The notes below the pieces were generated by a model, which saw only the letters and a list, made by a program, of their open reading frames with translations, was not told the origin of the DNA and searched no databases. Shown here piece after piece: positions 19,493-31,299 of a DNA stretch of 64,000 nt. The stretch comes from Tatumella morbirosei (lineage in GTDB: Bacteria; Pseudomonadota; Gammaproteobacteria; Enterobacterales; Enterobacteriaceae). Within the stretch, counting starts at the first letter, position 1, and the number at the start of each line of letters is the position of its first letter. Location: NCBI RefSeq assembly GCF_000757425.2, contig NZ_JPKR02000005.1:986955-1050954 (forward strand), written 5' to 3'. The position numbers and the translations under genes are program-made.

Positions 19493-20105
19493 ATGTTATT
19501 TAAACGTTTCGTGATGGCAGCCATGCTGGTTATCCTGCCACTGGCAGCAGCCAATGCGGCAGACCAGGTGGATCAGACGAATCCTTACACGCTGATGAAT
19601 CAGGCGGCGGAGAAGACCTTTTCCCGTCTGAAAAATGAGCAGGCAAAAATTAAACAGGATCCAAACTATCTGCGTACCATCGTTCGTGAAGAACTGATGC
19701 CTTATGTCCAGGTAAAATATGCCGGAGCATTAGTGCTGGGACGCTTCTACAACCAGGCCACTCCGGCACAGCGTGATGCTTACTATCAGGCATTTGGTGA
19801 TTACCTGACACAAGCCTACGGTCAAGCGCTGGCGATGTACCATGGTCAGACATATCAAATCCAGTCCCCGCAACCTCTGGGTGATGCGAATATTGTAGCC
19901 ATCCGTGTCACAATTATTGACCCGAATGGTCGTCCTCCGGTCCGTCTTGACTTCCAGTGGCGGAAAAACACCCGTACTGGTGCATGGCAGGCCTACGATA
20001 TGGTGGCGGAAGGAATCAGTATGATCACCACCAAACAGAACGAGTGGGGGGAGTCTGCTACGTACCAAAGGAATTGATGGCTTAACTGCACAGTTAAAAA
20101 CTTAA
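19493..20105 (+). CDS. mlaC: Periplasmic phospholipid carrier MlaC, frameshifted near the C-terminus
   Basis: Soluble lipid shuttle between outer-membrane MlaA-OmpC and inner-membrane MlaFEDB. The signal peptide (residues 1-22, cut after ANA) and lipid-binding body are intact through TTKQNEWG. As written, the frame then shifts and ends at 20077 (194 residues, tail ESATYQRN). Removing one G from the six-G run at 20046-20051 restores the expected [15 protein letters not shown] ending, with a stop at 20103-20105 and 203 residues. The coordinates give the restored gene. A homopolymer sequencing error is the simplest cause; a real +1 mutation would remove the last helix. Confidence 0.9.
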
Positions 20106-20141
20106 TGCAGCTCAGCCGATCACTCTGGGCCAGCAGAACTG

Positions 20142-20447
20142 ATGAGCAGCGAACTGCAATGGCAGCAACAGGCCCCGGCATTACGACTGACCGGCAAGCT
20201 GGATCATGAAACTCTCCTGCCTCTTTGGAACCAACGAAATACCGTGATGCAGGGGATTTCTGAAATGGACCTTTCCGGGCTGAGTCGGGTGGATTCGGCA
20301 GGACTGGCTTTGCTGGTGCACCTGCAGGATATTGTTCGCCGTCAGGGGACTCAGCTAACATTTAGCGGCATCTCTGATAAATTACAGTCATTAATCGCAC
20401 TGTATAATCTGCAACATATTATTGTTTCTTCGAAGGAAAGCCGTTAA
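20142..20447 (+). CDS. mlaB: STAS-domain subunit MlaB
   Basis: Cytoplasmic subunit that binds MlaF and is needed for assembly and activity of the Mla transporter. 101 residues with the STAS fold; the conserved serine-containing loop reads DLSGLSRVDSAGLALL. Compared with E. coli (97) it has a slightly longer tail. The Shine-Dalgarno is poor, so translation may be coupled to the end of mlaC, which adds interest to the mlaC frameshift just upstream. Last gene of the operon, followed by a strong terminator. Confidence 0.95.
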   Translation: MSSELQWQQQAPALRLTGKLDHETLLPLWNQRNTVMQGISEMDLSGLSRVDSAGLALLVHLQDIVRRQGTQLTFSGISDKLQSLIALYNLQHIIVSSKESR

Positions 20448-20464
20448 TTCCTGCCTTGCACATT

Positions 20465-20493
20465 AAAAGCCCCTGATTTAATCAGGGGCTTTT
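20465..20493 (+). terminator. Intrinsic terminator of the mla operon
   Basis: AAAAGCCCCTGAT (20465-20477) and ATCAGGGGCTTTT (20481-20493) form a perfect 13-base stem with a 3-base loop, ending in a T-run. Confidence 0.95.
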
Positions 20494-20561
20494 GTGTATT
20501 TAAGATAATGTCGCTTTCTAATAAGATAGGCGCTGATTATGATTATCGGAAGCTGAAAGCA

Positions 20562-20816
20562 ATGGAAAATAATGAGATTCAGGCAGTCCTGATGCAGGCA
20601 TTGTCGCTGGACGAAGTTCATGTGAGTGGCGATGGCAGCCATTTCCAGGTGATTGCGGTGAGTGATATTTTCGAAACTATGAGCCGTGTGAAAAAACAGC
20701 AGGCAGTGTATGCCCCGCTCATGGAATATATTGCAGATAACCGTATTCATGCGGTATCGATCAAGACCTATACCCCTGCCGAATGGGCACGGGATCGTAA
20801 ACTGAGTGGCTTTTAA
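20562..20816 (+). CDS. ibaG: BolA-family acid stress protein IbaG
   Basis: Small BolA-like protein that binds monothiol glutaredoxin with an iron-sulfur cluster and is induced by acid in E. coli. The 84-residue product ([14 protein letters not shown]...) has the BolA signature [15 protein letters not shown] and ends in the conserved AWARD-like [16 protein letters not shown] 20562 gives exactly the E. coli length; an upstream frame from 20508 is not supported. GGAAGC lies at 20548-20553. It precedes murA by 69 bases, the usual pairing. Confidence 0.95.
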   Translation: MENNEIQAVLMQALSLDEVHVSGDGSHFQVIAVSDIFETMSRVKKQQAVYAPLMEYIADNRIHAVSIKTYTPAEWARDRKLSGF

Positions 20817-20870
20817 ACCTGTTCTTCAGGAAATTCGGGCCAGCAGGTCAGTACCTTTTATGAATGCTAA

Positions 20871-22163
<1,293 letters not shown>

Positions 22164-22193
22164 TCAATCGCTAATCGTTTCTCCCGTGAAACA

Positions 22194-22228
22194 ACAGGCC
22201 CGGGGCAGAGATGCCTGGGCCTGTTTTA
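22194..22228. terminator. Terminator between convergent murA and sfsB
   Basis: ACAGGCCC (22194-22201) with GGGCCTGT (22217-22224) plus an inner GGCA/TGCC pairing around GAGA, followed by TTTTATT on the plus strand. Confidence 0.8.
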
Positions 22229-22244
22229 TTTCAGGCGGTAAAAG

Positions 22245-22541
22245 TTACTGTGGCAAGGGCTGTGTCTGCTCATGACGTGGTAGCCGGCGCATCAGTTTTT
22301 CCCGGTCGAGTAATTCATGAGTAATGGGGTCATAGTAACGGCTCGGCCATATTTCTGCCGGATGAATATCAATAGCTTTGGCAATCAGCCATTCACCTTT
22401 TGGCCACGGGCGGGATAATGCATTCGCCAGGGTTGAAGAGCTTAACCCCGCATTTCTTGATACAGCTGCCAGAGAAGTTCCTTTTTTTCTGAGCGCCGCG
22501 ATGATATCTGCAGTGTGCCAGTCCTTTTTCAACGTATTCAT
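22245..22541 (-). CDS. sfsB: Ner-like DNA-binding transcriptional regulator SfsB
   Basis: Small helix-turn-helix protein of the phage Ner/SfsB family, first found by its effect on maltose genes in E. coli. 98 residues; HTH in AAVSRNAGLSSSTLANALSRPW and the family motif PAEIWPSRYYDPITHELLDR. It lies downstream of ispB in the same direction but behind a 314-base gap holding repeated ACATCG elements that could be its own operator. Its target genes cannot be read from sequence. Confidence 0.93.
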   Translation of the reverse strand: MNTLKKDWHTADIIAALRKKGTSLAAVSRNAGLSSSTLANALSRPWPKGEWLIAKAIDIHPAEIWPSRYYDPITHELLDREKLMRRLPRHEQTQPLPQ

Positions 22542-22565
22542 CTTATTCTCCTTTTCAGATGCCAG

Positions 22566-22615
22566 CGATGTCTTCCGGACATCGTTTCATTTAACGCGAT
22601 AAAATTACATCGTTT
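22566..22615. promoter_or_regulatory. Repeated ACATCGTTT and palindrome upstream of sfsB
   Basis: CGATGT 22566-22571 and ACATCG 22579-22584 form a 19-base inverted repeat 25-43 bases upstream of the sfsB start. The extended half ACATCGTTT recurs in direct orientation at 22579-22587 and 22607-22615, 28 bases apart. This spacing and position suit an autoregulatory operator. The rest of 22542-22855 is AT-rich with no gene. Confidence 0.4.
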
Positions 22616-22806
22616 ATGGAAACAGGTATATCAAAAAACGACCAATAATTTCATAAAATTAATTTTAAAACCGCGAATTTACTACAGCCGTCGCAATTCC
22701 GGGTAAAAGCTGGCTGAAAACATCTGAAAATAAACAGGCAGGATCAGATAAATGGAGAGAATGGAAAGAGGGGAAGGGCGATCCGTAACGATCGTCCCGG
22801 AGTAAA

Positions 22807-22830
22807 GGCAAAGGCCACGGATCCTTTGCC
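22807..22830 (-). terminator. Possible terminator after ispB
   Basis: GGCAAAGG (22807-22814) and CCTTTGCC (22823-22830) form a perfect 8-base stem; read on the minus strand it is followed by TTTACT. The T-tract is short. Confidence 0.5.
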
Positions 22831-22855
22831 TGTCGGCAACCGATCCGTCGGGAGA

Positions 22856-23827
22856 TTAATGATCGCGCTGAACAGACATATGGGCCAGTGACTCTAGCGC
22901 CTGACGCCACGGAGTATCAGGCAGACCCTGCAATGCCAGAATAGCTTTATCAGCTTCGGTTTCAGCCCGTTGGCGGGTCCATTCCAGAGAACCACATTGC
23001 TGCATGGTTTCCTGAACCTGCTCCAGCAGGTGACGACCATTACCTTGTTCAATGGCCTGGCGGATCATTGCTGACTGTTCAGGATTACCGTGTTTCATTG
23101 CGTGCAGTAATGGCAGGGTCGGTTTGCCTTCACTCAGATCATCACCGACATTTTTACCCAGCGCAGTATTATCGGCACTGTAATCCAGCAGATCGTCGAT
23201 CAACTGGAAAGCGGTACCAATATAACGTCCGTAATCCCGTAATGCCTGTTCCTGATCATCACTGGCGCCAGCTAAAATGGCGGATGTCTGGGAGGCAGCC
23301 TCAAACAATCTCGCCGTTTTACTGTAAATGACCCGCATATAACTTTCTTCAGTAATATCCGGATCGTTACAGTTCATCAACTGCAGCACTTCGCCTTCGG
23401 AGATCACATTAACGGCTTCTGACATCAGGGCAAGGATCTTTAACGATCCCAGACTGGTCATCATCTGGAAGGCCCGGGTGTAAATAAAATCGCCAACCAG
23501 GACGCTGGCGGCATTTCCAAAGGCAGCATTCGCGGTGGCTTTTCCCCGACGCATATCCGATTCATCCACCACGTCATCGTGCAGCAATGTGGCGGTGTGA
23601 ATAAATTCGATCAGTGCGGCGTTGAGAATATGTTGGTCGCCCTGGTAACCGAGTGCTCTTGCTGCCAGAACTGCAATCATCGGGCGAATGCGTTTGCCTC
23701 CGCCGCTGACGATGTAATGACCCAGTTGGCTGATAAGCGCAACATCGGAGTTCAGCTGGTCAAGAATGGTCTGATTGACGGCCGACATATCGGCGGAAGT
23801 GATTTCTGTAATTTGTTCTAAGTTCAT
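22856..23827 (-). CDS. ispB: Octaprenyl diphosphate synthase
   Basis: Adds isoprene units to farnesyl diphosphate to make the C40 side chain of ubiquinone and menaquinone; essential in E. coli. 323 residues, the E. coli length, with the two aspartate-rich motifs LLHDDVVDESDMRRG and QLIDDLLDYSAD and the substrate motif GGGKRIRP. It is transcribed away from rplU across a 343-base promoter region that contains a GGCCAT/ATGGCC hairpin at 23856-23870. Confidence 0.97.
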   Translation of the reverse strand: MNLEQITEITSADMSAVNQTILDQLNSDVALISQLGHYIVSGGGKRIRPMIAVLAARALGYQGDQHILNAALIEFIHTATLLHDDVVDESDMRRGKATANAAFGNAASVLVGDFIYTRAFQMMTSLGSLKILALMSEAVNVISEGEVLQLMNCNDPDITEESYMRVIYSKTARLFEAASQTSAILAGASDDQEQALRDYGRYIGTAFQLIDDLLDYSADNTALGKNVGDDLSEGKPTLPLLHAMKHGNPEQSAMIRQAIEQGNGRHLLEQVQETMQQCGSLEWTRQRAETEADKAILALQGLPDTPWRQALESLAHMSVQRDH

Positions 23828-24067
23828 ACGTCTTTTCAGTTTTTGACTCGGTTTTGGCCATTTTATGGCCGTTTAAGCAACAGTGTTCAGATAGTTTGTT
23901 TCATCCTGTATCTGAATAAATTTCCCTGTCTGCAGTAACGCTGGCTCCCGGCTGTTTCAATAGACGCCAGCGGCCTTCGAATACCACCTATTGTACTTGA
24001 ATTTTGATTACAGGAAACACCCGGCTGTGCCCTGTGTTTTTTTTCTGCAATACCCTGCAAACGAGGC

Positions 24068-24096
24068 TTGTCTTCTGTGTGATATTTGCGTAGAAT
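24068..24096 (+). promoter_or_regulatory. Sigma-70 promoter of rplU-rpmA
   Basis: TTGTCT (24068-24073) and TAGAAT (24091-24096) are 17 bases apart and are followed by a GC-rich discriminator, as is usual for growth-rate-controlled ribosomal genes. The rplU start is about 65 bases past the expected transcription start. The remainder of the 343-base ispB-rplU gap shows no gene. Confidence 0.75.
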
Positions 24097-24122
24097 TCGC
24101 GCCCTATTGTGAATATTTATAG

Positions 24123-24482
<360 letters not shown>

Positions 24483-24497
24483 CAGGAGATTTGACAA

Positions 24498-24755
24498 ATG
24501 GCTCATAAAAAGGCTGGCGGCTCCACACGTAACGGTCGCGATTCTAACGCAAAACGTCTGGGCGTAAAACGCTTCGGCGGAGAAACTGTACTGGCAGGTA
24601 GCATCATCGTTCGCCAGCGCGGAACCAAATTCCACGCGGGTAACAACGTAGGTTGTGGTCGTGACCACACCCTGTTTGCTACTGCAAACGGTCAGATCAA
24701 ATTCGAAGTTAAAGGTCCGGACAACCGTAAATACGTCAGCATCATCGCTGAGTAA
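24498..24755 (+). CDS. rpmA: 50S ribosomal protein L27
   Basis: Its N-terminal tail reaches the peptidyl transferase centre. 85 residues starting [16 protein letters not shown], with no N-terminal cleaved extension of the Firmicute kind. AGGAG lies just upstream. A strong terminator follows; the E. coli neighbour yhbE is not present between it and obgE. Confidence 0.99.
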   Translation: MAHKKAGGSTRNGRDSNAKRLGVKRFGGETVLAGSIIVRQRGTKFHAGNNVGCGRDHTLFATANGQIKFEVKGPDNRKYVSIIAE

Positions 24756-24801
24756 TGGTTGAGTGGCCCGGCAACATAATTGTTGCCTGACTTAACGAAT
24801 T

Positions 24802-24830
24802 AAAGCCCCGCAGCTTGTGCGGGGCTTTTT
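24802..24830 (+). terminator. Intrinsic terminator after rpmA
   Basis: AAAGCCCCGCA (24802-24812) and TGCGGGGCTTT (24818-24828) form an 11-base stem with loop GCTTG, followed by T. Confidence 0.95.
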
Positions 24831-25011
24831 ACATTCTGCTGCCCTATCCATAGTAAACCCCCGCGTACCTCAGCAGAATGCTGTACACTGGACAGATAAA
24901 AGACAGAATACTGATACGGGCATGTATGCCGGTATTATCCGCCGCCGGTCAGCAGAGCAGACCCTGGCGGGCCCGTCTGTAGAGCCGGAGTCTTTACAGG
25001 CGCAAGAGTGA

Positions 25012-26199
<1,188 letters not shown>

Positions 26200-26238
26200 T
26201 CCCGGACGATCCATGATCTGCGGGCTGATCATTTAAAT

Positions 26239-26261
26239 GCCGGAGCTTGTCTCCGGCTTTT
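26239..26261 (+). terminator. Terminator after obgE
   Basis: GCCGGAG (26239-26245) and CTCCGGC (26251-26257) around CTTGT, followed by TTTT. It marks the left boundary of the enterobactin block, eight bases before the entH stop codon. Confidence 0.85.
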
Positions 26262-26268
26262 CACAGGC

Positions 26269-26688
26269 TTAGCCGAGTACGGACACCGTCAGTCTGGCGG
26301 TACAGCACAGTTTCCCTTTACTGTTGCGGATCTCTGTCTGCCAAACCTGTAACTGCCCGCCAATATGCAATGGGTGACAGTTGGCATAAACCAGCCCGCT
26401 GGAAACAGACCGGTGGTGGCTGGCATTCACTTCAATCCCGACCACACTTTTACCCTCTTCACAGGCCAGGTAACCGGCGACGGATCCCATGGATTCCGCC
26501 AGCACCACGGAAGCTCCGCCATGTAGCAGTCCGAACGGTTGTCGTGTTCGTTCATCTACGGGCATTATCGCTTCCAGATGCTGTTCGCCAATCACAGTGA
26601 ACTCAATACCCAGGTGCCCGACCAGACAATCCTTGCCCATGGCATTTAATGCTTCGAGGGTAATTGGCCGTTTCCAGACAGTTTCCAT
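26269..26688 (-). CDS. entH: Enterobactin proofreading thioesterase EntH
   Basis: Hotdog-fold thioesterase that clears wrongly loaded aryl groups from the EntB carrier domain. 139 residues with the catalytic-region motif QPFGLLHGGASVVLAE. I chose ATG 26688 (METVWKRPITLEALN), four bases beyond the entA stop, with GGGG upstream; a longer frame from 26727 would start inside entA. Last gene of entCEBAH, as in E. coli. Confidence 0.95.
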   Translation of the reverse strand: METVWKRPITLEALNAMGKDCLVGHLGIEFTVIGEQHLEAIMPVDERTRQPFGLLHGGASVVLAESMGSVAGYLACEEGKSVVGIEVNASHHRSVSSGLVYANCHPLHIGGQLQVWQTEIRNSKGKLCCTARLTVSVLG

Positions 26689-26692
26689 GCGA

Positions 26693-27451
26693 TCAGGCCC
26701 CCAGAGTGGCTCCGCCATCCACCACAATATCCTGTAATACCACGTGGCTGGCCTGAGCAGAGGCCAGGAACAAAATGGTATTGGTAATTTCCTGTGGCTG
26801 GGCGATTTTCTTCAGTGGAATGCCTAACTTAAATTGTTCGGGGAAGCCGTCAATAGTCTGCTGTTCAGACTGAGGGGTCTTCCACAGACTGCGTTGCATT
26901 TCTGTATCCGTGGAACCCGGAGAGACAATATTACAGCGTACCCCATGCGGGGCCATTTCCAGGCCAACGGTCAGGCATAAACTGCGTAATGCGGCTTTAG
27001 ACGCTCCGTAAGCCGACATCCCAAGGCGAGGGGCATGGGCTGCATTTGATGCGACAGTCACGATAGCCCCTTGCTGCTGGCGTCGGAACACCGGTAATGT
27101 CTGCTGAAACAGATTAAAAGCCCCGCCAGCATTGACATTCAGGCATTGCTGCCAGTCGTCAAACGAAAGCTCATCCGTGGCGCCGATCCGTAGGATCCCG
27201 GCGGCATTAATCAGGACATCCAGCCGGTGTTGTCTGGCCAGCAGGTCCTGACAGACTTCAGTCACCTGTTTTGGATCTGCGACATTCATCACCTGACAGT
27301 AGAAAGGGTAGTCCTGCCGGTCAAATTTTAAATCGAATCCGGTCACTTCGGCTCCGGCCTGGTGAAATGCCAGCGCGGTCTGATAGCCGATACCCTGACC
27401 AGCACCCGTTACCCAGACTTGTTTGCCCTGAAACTCTGGCCACTGGCTCAT
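26693..27451 (-). CDS. entA: 2,3-dihydro-2,3-dihydroxybenzoate dehydrogenase
   Basis: NAD-dependent oxidation that yields 2,3-dihydroxybenzoate. 252 residues, a classical short-chain dehydrogenase: [10 protein letters not shown] nucleotide-binding loop, NAAG, the catalytic serine in [11 protein letters not shown] region and YGASK active site. ATG 27451 overlaps the entB stop by the ATGA arrangement and has GGGAGG upstream; the in-frame codon at 27481 would add residues inside entB and is less likely. Confidence 0.97.
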   Translation of the reverse strand: MSQWPEFQGKQVWVTGAGQGIGYQTALAFHQAGAEVTGFDLKFDRQDYPFYCQVMNVADPKQVTEVCQDLLARQHRLDVLINAAGILRIGATDELSFDDWQQCLNVNAGGAFNLFQQTLPVFRRQQQGAIVTVASNAAHAPRLGMSAYGASKAALRSLCLTVGLEMAPHGVRCNIVSPGSTDTEMQRSLWKTPQSEQQTIDGFPEQFKLGIPLKKIAQPQEITNTILFLASAQASHVVLQDIVVDGGATLGA

Positions 27452-28302
27452 GCTTTTACCTCCCCGGACAGCAGGCTCCACCAGCCATCCACAGAGGCAT
27501 TTTTTGCCAGTGCCACAAAATCAATTTCCGGATGCGCCATACGCCAGCGAGCGGCCAGCGCCATCATGCGTACGGAATCCAGACCATAATCGATCAGATT
27601 CTCGTCATCTTCCGGTTCATCGTCATCCTCGAGCAATGGCAGAATCATAGCACGCAGGGCACTTTTACTTTCCGGTAGCAGCATTAAATCTTCGGTCGTC
27701 ACCACTTTACCACTTCGGCCAGCGGTGTAAGTCAGGGCCATCAGGTGCTCTTCACGACTGAAATCGGCCAGCGCATCGGCTACCATAAAAGGTTTGATAT
27801 TGCGCATAAAGGCATCGGTGGCCGTTGTCAGGCAACCGATATGCGCATACACCCCGGTAATCAGTAACTGGTTACGTCCCATAGTTTGCAGTCGCTGTTC
27901 GAGATCTGAACGGTGAAAAGCACTGTAACGCCATTTAGTCAGGACAATATCCTGATCATCAGCCGCCAATGCATCGGTGATCTGCTGCTGATCCGGATGG
28001 CGGTTTAAACCCGGTCCCCACATATCATTAAGCAGGGCGCGGTCTTCATCACTCTGCTGATTTGGCTGTGCGGTATAAAATACCGGTATCCCCAACGCTT
28101 TACACTGGGCACGTAACCGGGCAATATTTTCAACTACCTGGCGAATTAACGGGCTATCACTCCCCCAGAAATTCAGAAAATAGTTCTGCATATCATGGAT
28201 AAGTAGTGCTGCCCGTGCTGGTTCGAACACCCACTGAACTTTATTTTCCGGCAATTCATCCACTGCCGGCAGGGTGTAAGACTCAAGCTTAGGGATACTC
28301 AT
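27448..28302 (-). CDS. entB: Isochorismatase / aryl carrier protein EntB
   Basis: Bifunctional: the N-terminal isochorismatase (about 1-210) makes 2,3-dihydro-2,3-dihydroxybenzoate, and the C-terminal aryl carrier domain is loaded with DHB by EntE. 284 residues (E. coli 285). Lys and Cys region WRYSAFHRS and GVYAHIGCLTTATDAF are conserved; the phosphopantetheine attachment site is Ser243 in DYGLDSVRMM. I preferred ATG 28302 with GGAG at 28309-28312 over the in-frame GTG at 28308. The carrier domain needs a phosphopantetheinyl transferase that is not encoded in this cluster. Confidence 0.97.
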   Translation of the reverse strand: MSIPKLESYTLPAVDELPENKVQWVFEPARAALLIHDMQNYFLNFWGSDSPLIRQVVENIARLRAQCKALGIPVFYTAQPNQQSDEDRALLNDMWGPGLNRHPDQQQITDALAADDQDIVLTKWRYSAFHRSDLEQRLQTMGRNQLLITGVYAHIGCLTTATDAFMRNIKPFMVADALADFSREEHLMALTYTAGRSGKVVTTEDLMLLPESKSALRAMILPLLEDDDEPEDDENLIDYGLDSVRMMALAARWRMAHPEIDFVALAKNASVDGWWSLLSGEVKA

Positions 28303-28332
28303 GGTCACTCCATCAATCGGTGGTAATTCGGA

Positions 28333-29943
28333 TTATTTTTGTTCTTCGGTCAGCCACTGGCGCAGTGCTTTTTTATCGACTTTGCCTACCGGAGTCAGCG
28401 GCAGCTGATCCTGCTGAATAATGCGATCAGGGAGTTTAAATTCAGCAATACCCTGTTCACGCAGGTGTCGGCGTAAATGTGCCGGCTTGATCGGTAGTTT
28501 CGCGACGATAAATGCGCAGCTCTTTTCACCCATGAGTTCATCGCTCATCGACACCAGTGCTGCATCGATAATATCAGGGTGACGTTGCAGCAGATTTTCG
28601 ATCTCCTCGGCAGCAATCTTCTCTCCGCCACGGTTGATCTGATCTTTTTCGCGTCCCTGAACTTTGATATTGCCTTCCGCGGTGATCTCAATCAGATCAC
28701 CGGAGCAGTAAAATCCTTCATCATCAAAACAGGTCGCGTTATGTGTCGGGTTATTAAAATAACCACGGAAGGTGTAGGGCCCCCGGGTCATCAGACGACC
28801 GGTCTGACCTGCCGGCAACAGCTTGCCGTCTTCATCCACCACTCTGACTTCGTCATCTTCACTCATGGGCCGCCCCTGAGTGGTCACAATTATCTCCAAC
28901 GGGTCATCCAGCCGGGTATAGTTCACCAGCCCCTCGGCCATACCAAACACCTGCTGTAGCTGACATCCAATTTCAGAAATTATCCGCCGGGCCAGAGTTT
29001 CACTCAGACGTGCACCGCCGACCTGCAGGACTTTCAGGGAATTCAGTTCACCGTGATTTCCCTGTTCACTGATGGCCTGTAACCAGAGGCTGACCGCCGG
29101 GGGCACCAGACCGGTCAGGGTAATCTGGTGTCTGGCGATCAGCGGGAAACATTGCGTGGCACTGGGATCGGCGGCCATAACGACCAGTCCGCCGGCATAG
29201 AAAATCCCCAGGCACCCCGGAGAGCTCATCGGGTAGTTATGGGCAACCGGCAGGGCGCACAGGTAACGGGTATCAGCATCGACACCGCAAATATCATTGC
29301 TGGCACGAATACTGTAATAGTAATCGTTATGGGTCCGTGGGATAAGTTTCGGGGTGCCAGTACTGCCCCCGGAAAGCTGAAAGAAAGCGACTTCATCTGC
29401 AGCACTGGGATCGGCAACAAAATCGTCTGCCGGCGTGGCAAGCCACTCAGCCAGGTTGTGATCGCCATCGATGGCATGATGCATCAGCACCGTCGTCACA
29501 GAAGGAATCTGTTCCCTGAACTGATCAAGAAACTGATTATCGGCAAACAGACTATGCCGGCGATCGGCAATCAGTAGTGCGGGTTTTATCTGTTCGGCAT
29601 AAGAAAACAGCTCAGTACGCTGATGGCTGTACAGGGCATTCACCGGGGCGACACCCAGTTTCAGAAGCGCAAAGAATACCAGGTAAAACTCGTTATTATT
29701 GCCAAGCTGAACCAGTGCGGTATCACCTTTCTTCAGTCCGGCTTGCTGAAGTTTGGCGGCCAGACGGGAACTGGCCAGGGCCATCTGCCGGTAGCTGATC
29801 TGCGATTCGTCATCGATAATGGCAACAGCGTCATTATCTTTCTGACGATCGGTAATATCACTTAATGGCAGGTCCAGCCAGTACCCTTTGGTACGGTAGC
29901 GACTCGCCAGCTCATCCGGCCAGCGTGTATAGGGGATAGTCAT
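28333..29943 (-). CDS. entE: 2,3-dihydroxybenzoate-AMP ligase EntE
   Basis: Activates DHB with ATP and transfers it to holo-EntB. 536 residues, exactly the E. coli length. ANL-superfamily motifs: P-loop [17 protein letters not shown], the substrate-pocket stretch [26 protein letters not shown] and the hinge/late lysine region [14 protein letters not shown] ending with PVGKVDK. It starts five bases after entC and is followed by entB after 30 bases. Confidence 0.98.
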   Translation of the reverse strand: MTIPYTRWPDELASRYRTKGYWLDLPLSDITDRQKDNDAVAIIDDESQISYRQMALASSRLAAKLQQAGLKKGDTALVQLGNNNEFYLVFFALLKLGVAPVNALYSHQRTELFSYAEQIKPALLIADRRHSLFADNQFLDQFREQIPSVTTVLMHHAIDGDHNLAEWLATPADDFVADPSAADEVAFFQLSGGSTGTPKLIPRTHNDYYYSIRASNDICGVDADTRYLCALPVAHNYPMSSPGCLGIFYAGGLVVMAADPSATQCFPLIARHQITLTGLVPPAVSLWLQAISEQGNHGELNSLKVLQVGGARLSETLARRIISEIGCQLQQVFGMAEGLVNYTRLDDPLEIIVTTQGRPMSEDDEVRVVDEDGKLLPAGQTGRLMTRGPYTFRGYFNNPTHNATCFDDEGFYCSGDLIEITAEGNIKVQGREKDQINRGGEKIAAEEIENLLQRHPDIIDAALVSMSDELMGEKSCAFIVAKLPIKPAHLRRHLREQGIAEFKLPDRIIQQDQLPLTPVGKVDKKALRQWLTEEQK

Positions 29944-29948
29944 GGGAA

Positions 29949-31139
29949 TTACCTTGATTGTTCAAGCCCGAAAGCTTTCAGCATTGTTGTCAGTTTTACG
30001 CCGGTTTCCAGCCATTCAGATTCCGGATTTGATGCAGGGACAACACCGGCACCGGCGAACAGGGTGATATCCTGATTATCGACGGTGGCACAACGTATCG
30101 TGACGGCCCATTCGCCATTTCCCTGGTCATCGCACCATCCCACCATGCCGCCAAACAGATGGCGGTCGAAAGGTTCCAGCTGGCGGATTAAGGCCAGCGC
30201 CTGAGAATGAGGAAAACCACTCAGTGCCGGTGTCGGGTGCAACAGGGTGGCCAGTGACAAAGCACTTTCATGACTGTTCTTCAACGTGCCCCGGATAGAG
30301 GTTGCCAGATGCCATAAGGTTCCTGTCGTGACCAGCTCCGGCACTTCGGGTACCGATAACGTCTCGCTGACCGGTTGCAGGGTATCGCGCATGGCGTCAG
30401 TGACCAGGCGGTGCTCATGACGGTCTTTGGCAGAGTTCATCAGGGTCTGTCCAGATCGCTGATCAAGTAGCGGATCACTGGCACGTTTAGCTGATCCAGC
30501 CAGCGGACAGGAATAAAATTGATTTGCCTGCTTTCTCAGCAATAATTCCGGACTGGCACCCAATAGTGTGGCACCTGAGGATAACGGAACGTGGAAATGA
30601 TAGTTATCCGGATTCTGTTGCACAATCTGTGACATCAGCGCCTGCAGATCCATAGACTCAGGGCTGTGGATGTTCAGCAGACGTGACAATACGACTTTAT
30701 CCAGCTCTCCCCGCTTCATCGCCTCAACTGCCCGGGCCACCATCGAGGTAAAAACGTTTTTCTCCGGGACCTGGCGGACATACAGAGCCTGTTCTGCCGG
30801 GGGATTCAGTGCTACGGTCGCCACTGCGGTCAGTTGCTGGCGATCGAAAAATTCGTAGCTTTCCGGAATATACAACTCTGACGGTTGACGTGTATCAAAC
30901 GGAATTGCGCCGACAACTACCGGACGTGAAATTCCGGCAGCCCGGGCATGGCGGAATGCGGTTGCCAGACTTTCCGCACTGGCTGAAAGTTGCGGGTTTA
31001 CACCGGAAAGAGGCAGTGTCAGACGTTGAAAACAGCCATCAGTAATCAGGCTTCGCCAGCCTGACGTAAACAGAAATCGGCCTTTTAAGGAGGGAAATTC
31101 CCGAAAGCAGGGATTTTCAGCCTGTTCCTTTTCTAGCAT
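29949..31139 (-). CDS. entC: Isochorismate synthase EntC
   Basis: Converts chorismate to isochorismate, the entry step of enterobactin synthesis. 396 residues (E. coli 391) of the chorismate-binding family, with [29 protein letters not shown] and FGGMVGW-containing C-terminal motifs that line the active site. First gene of entCEBAH; the promoter region shared with fepB carries a Fur-box match. Confidence 0.97.
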   Translation of the reverse strand: MLEKEQAENPCFREFPSLKGRFLFTSGWRSLITDGCFQRLTLPLSGVNPQLSASAESLATAFRHARAAGISRPVVVGAIPFDTRQPSELYIPESYEFFDRQQLTAVATVALNPPAEQALYVRQVPEKNVFTSMVARAVEAMKRGELDKVVLSRLLNIHSPESMDLQALMSQIVQQNPDNYHFHVPLSSGATLLGASPELLLRKQANQFYSCPLAGSAKRASDPLLDQRSGQTLMNSAKDRHEHRLVTDAMRDTLQPVSETLSVPEVPELVTTGTLWHLATSIRGTLKNSHESALSLATLLHPTPALSGFPHSQALALIRQLEPFDRHLFGGMVGWCDDQGNGEWAVTIRCATVDNQDITLFAGAGVVPASNPESEWLETGVKLTTMLKAFGLEQSR

Positions 31140-31167
31140 AGTTGCATCCTGAAATGATAAAATGTAT

Positions 31168-31186
31168 AATAATGATTATCATTTGT
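31168..31186. promoter_or_regulatory. Fur box between entC and fepB
   Basis: The 19-base site around AATGATTATCATT matches the consensus GATAATGATAATCATTATC at 14 of 19 positions by eye. It lies 29 bases from the entC start and about 115 from fepB, in the divergent promoter, so iron-loaded Fur should repress both operons. Confidence 0.85.
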
Positions 31187-31299
31187 ATTGTTTCGTGTAA
31201 CCTAACCGGATCCGTGTAATGTGTCAACGAAATCGTCCTTTGCAGGTAAAAATCCGCAGTTTATGCGAAAAGTCTCCACTGTAAATTCCGGGAAAAAAC

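Noticed and set aside
24817-25011. 64-codon frame between rpmA and obgE
   Set aside because: It begins inside the rpmA terminator, has no ribosome binding site or known similarity, and is probably chance.
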